Origin: Helianthus annuus
Taxonomy: Eukaryota; Streptophyta; Magnoliopsida; Asterales; Asteraceae
Length of the DNA stretch: 64,000 nucleotides
Assembly: GCF_002127325.2 (NCBI RefSeq)
Contig: NC_035440.2
Coordinates: 75,704,464-75,768,463 of the forward strand
Direction of reading: 5' to 3'
Shown: positions 32,975 through 43,542 of the stretch, piece after piece
How positions within the stretch are numbered: the first letter of the stretch is position 1
Layout of the letters: each line of letters starts with the position of its first letter
The notes under the pieces: generated by a model
Database searches by the model: none
Told to the model about the DNA's origin: nothing
What the model saw: only the letters and a program-made list of their open reading frames with translations
Translations under genes and position numbers: made by a program

Positions 32975-35119
32975 GGTTGGGTGCGGTGGGATAAAGCCCT
33001 AAGGGGGTTTATTATGCTATATCATTGCCACGTAGATGACACATAAGCGGGAGCCTTTATTGTTAACTTGCAAGGTGTGGAATAACGCCCACTATAAATC
33101 CCCTTTTAACTATATTAAAAGAAACAAATCTCAATGGTTTACGCCCATGGCTTTCTTCCTCTCACGCCTCCTATGGCTTTGGCGGAGGCGGGGTGGTGTA
33201 TGGGTGCCACCAGCTGAGGTGGCTGGGGGCATTGCCCTACATCGTCCGGTCTTAGACTTGCGGGTGTGGAGCGTTGGTTGGGGCGGGGGACGCCAGGCAA
33301 CGCTGGCTAACCCACACCATGCCAGCGTTGGCCACGGCGTTGCCCCACTAGCATGGCTTTAAAGCCCGGCGTTGGGCAGAGGGTGGTCTGAGGTGGCTGG
33401 CTTGGATTGGCTGGTGGCACATGACCGTTTGGGGTAGCCGTTGACTAACGACTAGTTTATTTAAAAAAAATATTTCTTTTTGTACCTTATAAATACTCAC
33501 CCATTTTTTACAATTTTTTACCACTTCTCTATGTTTGTACTTCTTCTATCTCTATATATTTTATAAATTTAACTCACTTAATCCTCTACAATGCATCCAT
33601 TTAACCGAAACTACGACCCAACCAACCCCTTTGGTTACCAAGAGAACCCGAACCCTAGCCCGCTATAAAACCGTCAACCAACAAACCGCGGCCATCCTCA
33701 ACGCTTAGTCTACTCACCGTGTCCCGAACTAGCAGGATTCGCATCATATTTAGGAAACCGTGTATTCACGAACTTACCATACGGCGATTCATCTATTCCC
33801 GTTAACCTTTCCCAACCCGATTCCACACCCGAAACACAGACGCAAGACGTTGGTGGTTCGTCATCCAAACCGGCCAAAAATAGAAGTCACAAGAAAAAGA
33901 CGGATAAAGAGAAAGCATAGCGACCGCTCAACGAACACAAATAAAGTGGACGCCTCAAGAAGAAACCACTTTGGCAAGATGTTATATAGACGAATCGCAA
34001 AATCCGATTCAAGGTATTTTTTTATATAACAATATTATTTTTTCAGTTTTAATATAATTTTTTATAATGCCTAATTTTTTTGGAATAGGGAATTCACGAC
34101 ACCACAAAGATTTTTGGATTGAATAAAGAAATCCTTTCATACGCAAATGCAAAGCGCGGAGGTGTATCGTGAAAATGATAGTCTCTCGTCCAAGTGAGGT
34201 GACATAAATACACAAGTCACCGCGTTCAACGGTTTTTTCCATAAGGCGAAGAACTCGCCAAGGAGCGCTGAAACTGAGGCCGGCTTTATCAAGAATGCCA
34301 TGGTATCATACAGAGAAAACAAGAAGCACGAATTCAAGTACATGCATTGTTGGGATGTATGTAGGTACGCTTCTAAATGCGCGAGAGTTCCTACTGCTAG
34401 TGAATCAACTTCTTCCAAAAGGGCACGAACACCCTCGTCCCAAGCTCAGTCTGATGCTCATGATTAAGAGCTTGATCTAAATTTGGATGATTTTGATGAT
34501 TATCCTCGCCCACCAGGTAGAGACACATCAAAAAAAGCAGCTTCAAAGAGGGAGATCGGGTTCGGCCCCTAGCTCGGCCTCGGGTAAAGGGTTGTAACCG
34601 ACAAGTTGGAAGAAATTGGGACGAAAATCGACACATTCAATTTCATCCAACAACAAACGATTGAGATGAGGAAAAATATCCAAGCCTCATACGATAAAAA
34701 AACATCTCTAAAAGAAAAACGCGAAGATATGAAATTCTCGCCATGCCTGTCGATCACCTTAGCGGCCCAGAATTAGAATTGACATTGCAAATGAAACAAG
34801 AAATCTTGAAAAAATATGAAATGGATAAATCATAAAGTTTTTAATCTATTATTTTATTTTATGTAGCTTTTTTTTATTTTATATCTTTTTTCTTAATTTT
34901 ATTTGTAATTTTAAAAAATTATATGTAATTTCTATTTTAGTTAAATGAAATTTTAAATAGTTAAAAAAACATAACAAATTACACATGGCTGGCCATGCAT
35001 CCGAAGCCACGCCAAACCACACCCAACCCAAGCCTCCCACGCCACACCACACCTTGTGGATCTCACAGCTGCCACTTGTCGAGGAATGCCCCAACCCAAG
35101 CCACCCACACCCTAGAGTC
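32975..35119 (+). mobile_element. Decayed PIF/Harbinger element
   Basis: TTA flanks both sides (32972-32974 and 35120-35122). The imperfect ends GGTTGGGTGCGGTGGG and (opposite strand) GACTCTAGGGTGTGGGTGG are similar. The interior carries a broken ORF1 homologue (33592-34830) like that of the intact element at 47210-49163. No transposase ORF is visible. Stretches 33166-33420 and 34985-35100 are GC-rich with CCACC/GGTGG repeats, common near PIF ends. Confidence 0.65.
33592..34830 (+). pseudogene. PIF/Harbinger ORF1 (Myb/NAM-associated type), decayed
   Basis: It begins MHPFNRNYDPTNPFGY, close in style to the ORF1 N-terminus at 47495. Fragments of the conserved body persist in shifting frames: VTAFNGFFHKAKNSPRSAE, ENKKHEFKYMHCWDVCRY, and near the end SGPELELTLQMKQEILKKYE (compare TGAELALAEQMKQEIREKY in the intact copy). 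Many stops and shifts make it non-functional. ORF1 proteins help the transposase bind DNA. Confidence 0.7.
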
Positions 35120-35122
35120 TTA

Positions 35123-35493
35123 TAGTTATTGTAGGCTTAGTGACTGGAATATTGTTGTAGAATTTTTATTGTTTAAATGTATATGTTCAAATCTATAAAC
35201 AAATCCTAAACATAACATTCTAATTCATATTCAAATACTTATCAATCCATAAATAAATAATTAAATATAGTTTTTAGATTTGAAAAATTAATTCAAAATA
35301 ATGTTGACTAATGTCTAGCACGCTACTCTAATTATTGGTATACTACGAAAACGGAAGTTCACGGGTGATAACTTTTATCGTCACATATCGTACATTTTAT
35401 AAAATATATGATATGTGTTGTTGTTTGTTTAAAGAGTAAACTACCATTTTGGTCCTTGAGGTTTAGTCACTTTTGCCACTTTAGTCCAAATTT
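35123..35493. other. AT-rich spacer with dispersed-repeat tail
   Basis: No gene. The end (AAACTACCATTTTGGTCCTTG and TTAGTCACTTTTGCCACTTT) is a noncoding repeat common in plant genomes, of unassigned class. Confidence 0.5.
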
Positions 35494-35498
35494 GAAAC

Positions 35499-35892
35499 TG
35501 TAGGATCGGTTTTGACACCATTCGATTGCTTAACGAACGTTCGACGTGCGGAATCCGTGAACGTGCATGACCGAACACACAAGAACGTACTAGAACCATG
35601 ATTCTATTGAAGAATATGACGTATACAATGCAAAAATCACGTAGAGAGTACTTTCTCTCTCTAGACTTTCTCTCTCTAGACTTGAATCTTCTAAATCACC
35701 AAAATGAGCAAAAGTCTTACAACTTATGTCATAACTCTCCTATTTATAGGCCTTGGAATTAATGAGATTTCTCATTAATTACCAAAATGCCACCTTGCTA
35801 AAACTATCTAAATATTACAATAAAAGCTTGATTTCTTCGGTTTCTCGCTACGGCTCGGATTGACGAAGGCGATAGACATTAATGCACTAACA
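35499..35892 (-). repeat. 3' LTR of element G
   Basis: The plus strand begins TGTAGGATCGGTTTTGACAC and ends AATGCACTAACA, the reverse complement of the B LTR pattern. A duplicated CTTTCTCTCTCTAGA and TATA-like CTATTTATAGG (about 35749) match the B LTR. Confidence 0.9.
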
Positions 35893-36690
35893 ATCTCCCC
35901 CTTGGATATTGTCGCAGTCAATCTCGTAGCGTCTTGTCTTTCTCTTTTTCGAACAGAATCCCCGTGGATCTATCTTCGAGCTTCCGTTGCTCTTCCTATC
36001 GATCAGACTTCTTTTCTTCAGGCTCCCCCTTTCGTCAAGCTTCCGTGCTTTTAGGATCGACGTCTGGCTTTCCGTAGCAATAGAATCAGAAACCTACACA
36101 TCTCAACCTCTCGTAAGACAAAATAATTTTGACTCTAAAAGAATTCACTCAAAAATTCTCAAACATATAACACACAATATTGTGATTCAAATTAATGAAT
36201 TATCTAAACATTTGAGGATTATCTTCCAACTTCTCATCATCCTAACCAAACCAATTTTTCATCTTGTTTAGCCTTTGAGATTTTGAATATCAGCTTTTCA
36301 ACATCAGTTGTCGAAAATCTTTTTGGATTTTTCAAAAATTAGGCTAAAACACACTAAAATCTTTTTAGATTTTGTAATAAGAGAAATGTAATGCAGTAAA
36401 GACATATATACAAACAATATTTTTGTGAGTTTGTGTAAGAGGATCATATCAGTTTAGTTTATGAGACAAATCACCAACACCGTTAAGCTTTGAACATATT
36501 AAGTTCTAAACGATTCACATTGATTAACGATATATTTGTCCTCTTAAACTCAATCTAAAAACTTTCGAAATGCTTACCGATACGTTAAGGTATATTAATT
36601 ATGCACTAAGTTCTTATGGACCCCACGATCTCAGCATATCCCCTCATCATGCAATACACAGACTCAAGTAATGCCTTTAAACTTTGATCA
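35893..36690 (-). other. 3' noncoding region of G, LTR-proximal part
   Basis: It contains two GGGGGAG tracts, the GAAAATCTTTTTGGATTTT block (about 36312), and the GATCATATCAG...CACCAACACCG block (about 36443). No ORF of note. It breaks at the D insertion. Confidence 0.7.
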
Positions 36691-37142
36691 TGTAGGATCG
36701 TGTTCTGACCCGAATGAGTCGTTCAGAGGTGTTCAACTTCATTTCAGGTGCGGAATAACAAGAAACGGAGGTAGAAATAGCTGATTCTTCACTAAAACTG
36801 TTAATTGTATTGATTAACACTCGATTACATGCAGTTCTTCACACCGCCAGCACTTCGGCATGGAATACAAGGCAACCACTATGTGGTTTCGCTTATAGGT
36901 GCCTATATATAGGCCTGATGGTTTCGCTCCAAGTGACATGTTCACATGAGCGAAACCTCATGTGTACAAATAAGCGAAACCAACATGTTCACATAAGCGA
37001 AAACCCTTCCTAAATGCCCTATGAGCGAAACCTGCTTCCTATACACATATACTTCCTATTTTCTCGTAAAACGTGCCCTAATCTATACAATGCAAGGTAA
37101 GACTCGATACAAGACGAAGTCGACAGATGTAGTGCATCAACA
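36691..37142 (-). repeat. 3' LTR of element D
   Basis: TGTAGGATCGTG...GTGCATCAACA on the plus strand. It carries a palindromic CCTATATATAGG TATA region (about 36901) and six copies of the GCGAAACC-type motif. PPT CTCCCCCT follows at 37145-37152. Confidence 0.92.
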
Positions 37143-37227
37143 GACTCCCCCTCAGATGTTGACGAGTCGACTATCGAGTCACGACAATGCTGTGTCTTCA
37201 CATCTTCAGTCTTGATCAGTCTCTGGG

Positions 37228-37264
<37 letters not shown>

Positions 37265-39470
37265 ATCAATAGGCTCCTCTTTAACAATATCTGCTCAAAT
37301 ATCTTCAGACTCCCCCTCTCGATTTGCTGGTATTCCTTTGTTCTTCAGCAATATCTGATACAGGATCGTTGTCTGGCTTTTCATGTTCCAGGATTGAAAC
37401 CTGGTTCAAGCTCTATCTGCTGAGTCTTTAATTTCCAGTATCAAAAGTTGGCTTTCTTCAAACAGAGTGCTCAGGTATTGTGACCTGGCTCTTTGTCTTT
37501 AAGTCCAAGATCAAAACTTGGCTATTCCTGCACATTCTTAACCCAGAAATAAGATTTTCTAAATTTAACAATTTGTAGTGCACCAATTCTGACATAGTCA
37601 GACAACTCCCTCTCATAAACATAAACATATGCATCAACAAACAAATCTCCCTCAAATCACTTTCTCTATGATGAACCACTTGTTGATTTAAAAACACATT
37701 TTCTCATTTAATACACACTCCCCTCACAACAATGTCATCATGTTTAGCACTCTGAATTTTGAAAATCAGCTTTCCAACATCAGTTGTCGAAAATCTTTTT
37801 GATTTTTTCAAAAGTTTATGCTAAAACACACACAAAATCTTTTTGGATTTTTATGAAAGAAAGTAATTAACACCACTTGAAAAGACTAAGATTGACACCA
37901 ATTGAAGAAACAACAAGATGCAGAAATAAAACATTTACAAGCAATATTTTTGTGAGATCGTGTAAGAGGATCATATCAGTTTATGAGACATGTCACTAAC
38001 ACCGTTAAGCTTCATTTCATTTTAAGTTTTAAACAATTCACCTAGATTGTCAGTATATTTGTCCTCTTAAATTTTCACACAAAGTTCAATTGATCTGAGA
38101 TATGATGTTAATGTTTTAGCTCTTGAACTTATTCGTGTGTCCTACTACTTGAATATACTCCCGTATCTAGATCCCACTATTCAGTCTTACAGGTGAGTAT
38201 ACCACAGATGATATCTATCAGGGGTTAGATGCGAGGGCCGTGAGAGCTCAGGTCGATACTTCCGTATACGCAAAGAGATGACGGCTTCGACTTTTTGGTG
38301 TGTCCCCTTTAGAGGATCTTTTAATTACAACAGCAGCGACTATCAATTTTATTGTTTCATCAGCTTGCTGAGGGCGAAGCTATGTTTCAAGCTTTTGCTG
38401 AAAGCATTATCCGGGGACTAGGTCAGTACTTCCATACAGCAGAAGTCCCGGGATAATACCCCAGATATCACTGAGCATAAAGACCTAGAATCTAGAATAA
38501 GCGACCTTTCAAACAGGACTTCAGGGGTTACCTATATATCCAAGAAGTTGTTAACCCACAGAACAAGCAAGTTTGAAATTATGTTTATATCTCGTCACAA
38601 TTTACTAAGTGTGCGAAAACCTACTGACACATCCACAATGAGATTGTTTATCACATTTTAACATTACAATTCTTTAGCATGTTGTGACAGCCTACTGATG
38701 TACTATCATTTCCTTTTTTCACAACAAAACTCATTTTTGATTTTATCATGTTTTTGGATTTCTTCAAATTATCTAATGTTTTTGGATTTTCTGAAATTTT
38801 CTTACTCCCCCTAAAATGCAAACACATTTCAAAGGAAATTTGAAAACAACTAGACTCTAGACCCACTAGAAACATGAAATGTAAAACAAACTGTACAACA
38901 ATTTGACAACCGACATCGAATCGCATCAATTCGCCATTCACTAGGCATAAACAATCTGAACTCCCCCTTTCAACAAACCATTTTCTCATTTAGATCTCAA
39001 AACACTTAAGTCTGTTTTAATCAAAATGATTTTTCCGGAAAATGATTTGTTTTTACCACTTGTAAGTTTACCACTTGTTAAACATGGGGATATGGTTCAT
39101 CATCTTGTTTATCAATCTCATATGTAGTAAATCAAGTACAACTTAATGTCCCTGATTTACCATTTGCAGTTCAGAAACTTCTGTACCTCTTGTAAAAATA
39201 ACCACTTGTAAGATCACAAGCAATACCATTTGTAGGTATGACTGACCAATACCAACTGTAGGAATGTTACGTCTACATGCATCATTTTACCAATCAGGAT
39301 GCCGATTCCTGCTTCGCATTTACCAACCTGGAAGCTCCGGCGTAGTCCTTTCACCTGTAAAATTTCAAGCTTATTCAACAATATTTCAAACAAACTTTTT
39401 CAAACACTAGAATGATGCAGATTCCTGATCCACGATATAAACTTGGAATCTCCGGCGAAGTCCTAAGACT
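37143..39470 (-). other. 3' noncoding region of element D
   Basis: No convincing ORF. Conserved blocks with B, C and G: GAAAATCTTTTTGATTTTT (about 37788), ATCATATCAGTTTATGAGAC (about 37971), GAATATACTCCCGTATCTAG (about 38152), two CTTCCRTA motif copies (about 38250 and 38420), CTACTGACACATCCAC (about 38622) and two CTCCCCC tracts (about 38805 and 38962). A (CT)n microsatellite occupies about 37229-37262. Confidence 0.75.
37229..37262. repeat. (CT)n microsatellite
   Basis: About 17 uninterrupted CT dinucleotides. Confidence 0.95.
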
Positions 39471-40118
39471 TCAAGGGAAACAAACTTCCATCCAAGTCTT
39501 CTCAGACTTGATGGCTTTCAACTCTTGCGCAGTGGGGTTATATGTTGCCTTTTTAGTTGCATAAAAATCTTTAACCCCCTTTGCTTTCCCATTCAACATT
39601 TTTCCAAAAATTTTCTTTACACTTCCATTAAATGTTTTCTCGACATCAAATTTGTTTTTCTCGTTGTAAAACTGATTCGAGATATCAACCGTACCAACCT
39701 TCTGTTTAACCTCTTCAAATTTCAGTGATGGAAACTCATCATCATTTACTGAAATTTTCACTTCACCTTGTGGCTCTTCTGACTTTGTGGAACCAGATTC
39801 ATCGCCGACATTCACATTAACTTTCTTAACAACCCACATTTGATTGTCATTCTCTTTCTTTTTATAAAAATTCTTTTCTGAACACTCACCAACCTCATAT
39901 TTTGAATTTTCAAAAATTTTAAGTCTGTTGGTTGGTGGTTCAACATCAACAATCTTTTCTTTCAATTTCTGAGAAACTCCCTATTTTGTTTTGGTGTTTT
40001 TCTGACAATTCCATGCAATGTGACCAACTTCATTGCATCTGTAACAGGTACGAGTTTCCTTTGGATATGACACTTCAGATCCATTCTTCCTCTTCTCAGC
40101 AAGAAACTCCTGGTTTGA
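39471..40118 (-). pseudogene. C-terminal gag of element D with second zinc knuckle
   Basis: The frame after the 764-codon ORF is broken by stops, but one frame reads CYRCNEVGHIAWNC, a CCHC knuckle (about 40050-40010). It then joins the 39965-39471 ORF, whose acidic Ser-rich tail (ESGSTKSEEPQGEVK) ends KTWMEVCFP. The tail is analogous to the AWVNLFK end of C and G. Confidence 0.7.
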
Positions 40119-42413
40119 CTATTTCCAAAACGGTTTCTTCTGTTCCTCTTCTGAGCTACCACCTGACACAAATTCTGTTTTTGTTTTAGAATTTTTATCA
40201 TTTTTATGGTTTTCTGGTGGAATAAATCCTAAACCTTTCTTTTTGTAGCTACTATTTTGGTTATGTTTCTTTTGAAAACCAGAACCAGAATTGTAACCCT
40301 TTTTCTTGTTTAAACGTTGTTGAACTCTTGAAGTGTATTTTTTAGGTTTTCCAGTAAGATTTAAATCTTTTATTTCAGAAATATTAATTTCTGTCATTTT
40401 GAAAACCTTTTTGATCATGTCAAAACGAACACTTCTTATTGGAAATTCTTTGTCTAAATATAATTTGTCCGAATCATTTAAAGTGTATGCAACTTCAAAT
40501 GTTTCATCATCCAAATTTGCTTTTAATAACAAAAATTCTTTACTATAAGACCGTTTAACCGACGAATTTTGACTGTTGACTGACGAATTTGACCCTCCAG
40601 ACTCAGACTTTGACTCAAACTCCTCATCAGTATCCAACACCTGATCGACCACCTTTCTGATTAACTCAGACTCATGATCAGTGTCAGACAAGGTAAACGT
40701 GACGTCAATGTTTTCTGGTAGTTCATCAGTTGTGTCGGTTTTTAGCTTTATATTGACCGCTTTAGCAAGTTGCTCCTCGTTTGGTTTTCTAGGAGAATAC
40801 TCTTCCCAAATTGGAGGCGGACACTTGTTATAGCTAACAGTCGGTTTCTTACCACAATCTTTCTTCTTCTTTGGCTTCTCATCTTGAAAAGCTTCCATAC
40901 CTGCAACAGTTAGGTAAATACGGTCAATGAGATAATCAGAACTAGAATAACTTTGTAACAAACGTCTAATTCTCTCATTTTCAATCTTTTCTGTCTCCAA
41001 CTCTTGCTTCCATTTAGCACTCTCTTCGATGTAAAAATTGATGGCTTTCTGCTTTGTCATCATTACAACATTCATCATCGTTAGTGCTTGTTCTCTTTCT
41101 GAATTCGTCTTTTGGAGATCAGTTACTGTTTTGTTCAAGACATCATAAGATTCTTTCACATAGTTGAGATTGAACAGCAACTGTTCCTTCTTCTTCTCGT
41201 ATTCAGCAATTATATCATCTTTTGCTGCACATTCCTTGCAAGCTTCCAAACATTTTGTGCAAGGCTTGACAACTTCAACAATCTTTTCAACTTCGATTGT
41301 TTTCACCACTTCAACCACCTTTTCTTCTACCTTCCCTTGCTCAGTTTCAATTATCTTTTCAGCAACACTTTCAACACTCTCTTTCTGAACAACATCTTCA
41401 AATTTCATTTGTTGTTGTTCTTTAGCAGCTTGTTTCTCCTTCAGTTTCTCCATGCGATCTGCAAAATAGAAATGAAAACTTTCAGGAGATAGATGAGATT
41501 TGGCAACATTTATATGTTTCTCTTCCTCATCATCACTGCTACTATCAACTGGTGACTGATCAAACTGTACAGACTTTTCAGATAGTGTTTGATCAAATAC
41601 TACTTCTTTTTCTAAACTAACATCATTTTGTACACTCTCATCTAAACTCTGTAAGTTTTCATCAGCACTTTCTGAACTTTCATCAGATGTAACAGACTCT
41701 TCTTCCACATTCTTCACAGTCACACTAATAGACTTCATCCAGGTAGCAAACATGTCTGGTTCTCTGACAATCTTAGCGATGAAAGCCTTGAATTCTCCCT
41801 TTTCATCAACAAACATATCCCAGCTGAAGCCTTCAGTTAGTCTCTCATCATCTTGATCGACTAAACATGCTTTGCTTTCAGGTGATATGTAGTTGTTCCA
41901 GTTGAAGTCTACTAAACATGCTCTCTTTGAATCCTCAATCTTTCTACCATGAGCCGTCTGTGAATCTTGTGATTGACCGACCAGCTGATAAATGGCTTTC
42001 CGGTAGTAATCATCTTTTCCAAATGGATTCTGAGCTCCAGTAGCTTCCCTGTTCTTGCACTCCCGTTTGAAATGGCCTTTCTCCCTGCATCGAAAACAAG
42101 TAACTTTAGATTTATCAAAACCTAAAGTAGATACATGAGCATCCAGAAAGTCATTTCTCCCGGTAATCGTTTTGAACTTTTCAGCACGTCTAAGAACACT
42201 AGCAAGACACCATTTGATATCCATTAATTCCATTTCTTTGGCGTCTATCTGATCGTAATCCTCCTTTGTAAGCATAGGATTTCCGATCCGACCAGCAACT
42301 AACCCTTCATATGATAACAACACTGAACCAAGTAAAGCCATGTGGTCTTTAGCAGTTTCCTCAGAAAAACTTTGACCTTCTGGGAGATTTAGAGCAATGT
42401 TGCACTGAATCAC
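40119..42413 (-). CDS. Central gag-like ORF of element D, 764 codons
   Basis: An open frame that continues the gag from a frameshift near 42470. A CCHC knuckle, CFRCREKGHFKRECK, lies near residue 105. A very long acidic region follows, with VEEESVTSDESSESADENL, Lys/Glu coiled coils around residues 320-480, and a cysteine cluster CTKCLEACKECAAKD. The C-terminal part is basic (KKKGYNSGSGFQKKHNQN). The first Met is not a real start. Acidic and coiled-coil extensions are typical of Sirevirus gag proteins. No protease or RT motif is present. Confidence 0.75.
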   Translation of the reverse strand: MIQCNIALNLPEGQSFSEETAKDHMALLGSVLLSYEGLVAGRIGNPMLTKEDYDQIDAKEMELMDIKWCLASVLRRAEKFKTITGRNDFLDAHVSTLGFDKSKVTCFRCREKGHFKRECKNREATGAQNPFGKDDYYRKAIYQLVGQSQDSQTAHGRKIEDSKRACLVDFNWNNYISPESKACLVDQDDERLTEGFSWDMFVDEKGEFKAFIAKIVREPDMFATWMKSISVTVKNVEEESVTSDESSESADENLQSLDESVQNDVSLEKEVVFDQTLSEKSVQFDQSPVDSSSDDEEEKHINVAKSHLSPESFHFYFADRMEKLKEKQAAKEQQQMKFEDVVQKESVESVAEKIIETEQGKVEEKVVEVVKTIEVEKIVEVVKPCTKCLEACKECAAKDDIIAEYEKKKEQLLFNLNYVKESYDVLNKTVTDLQKTNSEREQALTMMNVVMMTKQKAINFYIEESAKWKQELETEKIENERIRRLLQSYSSSDYLIDRIYLTVAGMEAFQDEKPKKKKDCGKKPTVSYNKCPPPIWEEYSPRKPNEEQLAKAVNIKLKTDTTDELPENIDVTFTLSDTDHESELIRKVVDQVLDTDEEFESKSESGGSNSSVNSQNSSVKRSYSKEFLLLKANLDDETFEVAYTLNDSDKLYLDKEFPIRSVRFDMIKKVFKMTEINISEIKDLNLTGKPKKYTSRVQQRLNKKKGYNSGSGFQKKHNQNSSYKKKGLGFIPPENHKNDKNSKTKTEFVSGGSSEEEQKKPFWK

Positions 42414-42472
42414 GTAACCATTTCCTGTCTTTGTGCCTTGAGACTGAAAACTTGTATTTGACTCTTTAGGAT

Positions 42473-43360
42473 TTACACTTGGAAATGATGAAAATCCACT
42501 TTGTTTTTGGTTGAACTCTGATCTGCTTTTTCTGATGAATCTCCAGCACTGAATGCAGTTTGGATTTTCGGACTTCTCTCAGATTCTAGAATCGGAATAC
42601 TACCTTTGTAGTACATCTTCACGTCCGGTTGACCACTCGGGCTGTTCATCCTTGCGATCTTTTGCTGTTCCAAATCCTGACTCTCGATCTTTTCAATAAA
42701 CTGAGATATAGTCAACCCATCATAAACACCCGTGTTCTTCAGAATCATCAAATACGTTCCCCACTCTTTCTGTGGTAACGCATCAGCAAGCTTGTCTACC
42801 CACTCTTCACGATCTTTTGTAATACTCAACATCGACATTGATCGCACAAGGTGGCAGTAACGCTCGATCAGCTTCTTTGTGTCTTCACCTGGTAGACTGC
42901 TAAACAAATCAAACTCTTTCTTAAGCAGTGCTTTCTTGCTTTTAATCATATTCTCGCTACCTTCAAATTTAACTTTAAGTGCATCCCAGATCGATTTTGC
43001 AGTTTTGTCATGCTGTAGCAAGATAAAGATATCTTCTTTGATTGCTTGTTGAAGTAGACTGATCATCATTTTCTCAGCTTTGTACATAACCCGTTCTTGA
43101 TCCGTGAACTCAGATAACTCCTTTAAAACCTATAAATCTGTTCGAGGCAACACATATTTCTTTAGTATACATTCCCATGACCTAAGATGGTTTGCCTGAA
43201 CCCAGTTCTCAAATCTGTCTTTCCACCTGTAGTATTCTTCGATACTCATCAGTTTAGGGGGTTTTTGGGTGGTTCCCGTCTCGTTTTCTAAATTCATAGC
43301 TTGAGCAATAGCAGCTGGACCAGACGGTGTTGCAAACGCGTTATAGAACTCGGTATCCAT
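42473..43360 (-). pseudogene. N-terminal gag of element D (UBN2-like)
   Basis: It starts MDTEFYNAFATPSGPAAIAQ, and the copia gag N-terminus EEYYRWKDRFENWVQ follows. An in-frame TAG near 43132 interrupts it. The reading then continues through MYKAEKMMISLLQQAI, SIWDALKVKFEGSE, LIERYCHLVRSM and EEWVDKLADALPQKEWG, the UBN2/copia gag fold. A frameshift near 42470 leads into the 764-codon ORF. With one nonsense and one frameshift it is recently dead. Confidence 0.8.
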
Positions 43361-43480
43361 GATGACTTAGCACGTTTTTCAAGATTAGTGACAAATAAGC
43401 GAAATCAGATGTTTGTGCACTAAGAGCGAAATCCCAAACAATGTCACAAGAGCGAAACTCTGACGTTCACAAGAGCGAAA
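43361..43480 (-). repeat. Leader motif array of element D, gag-proximal part
   Basis: Four GAGCGAAA(T/C)(C/T) units (sense GTTTCGCTC) occur in 120 bp. The array is cut by element E and continues at 51242-51350 with four more. Confidence 0.75.
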
Positions 43481-43526
43481 TGTCACACCCCAACCGATGG
43501 CGGAAACATCGGGATGAGACGTGACA
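43481..43526 (+). other. Fold-back left terminus of element E
   Basis: Positions 43481-43521 are the reverse complement of 51196-51236 without mismatch. The next bases, TGACA, are the normal last bases of the LTR, followed by the PBS. The 5' U3/R is thus replaced by an inverted U5 tip. Confidence 0.85.
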
Positions 43527-43529
43527 GAT

Positions 43530-43542
43530 TGGTATCAGAGCC
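43530..43542 (+). other. PBS of element E
   Basis: TGGTATCAGAGCC, the initiator Met tRNA type, three bases after the ...GTGACA terminus. Confidence 0.85.

Noticed and set aside
36810..37215. ORFs repeated at 51676-52147 as a duplicated gene
   Set aside because: They are the two LTRs of element D; the sequence is regulatory.
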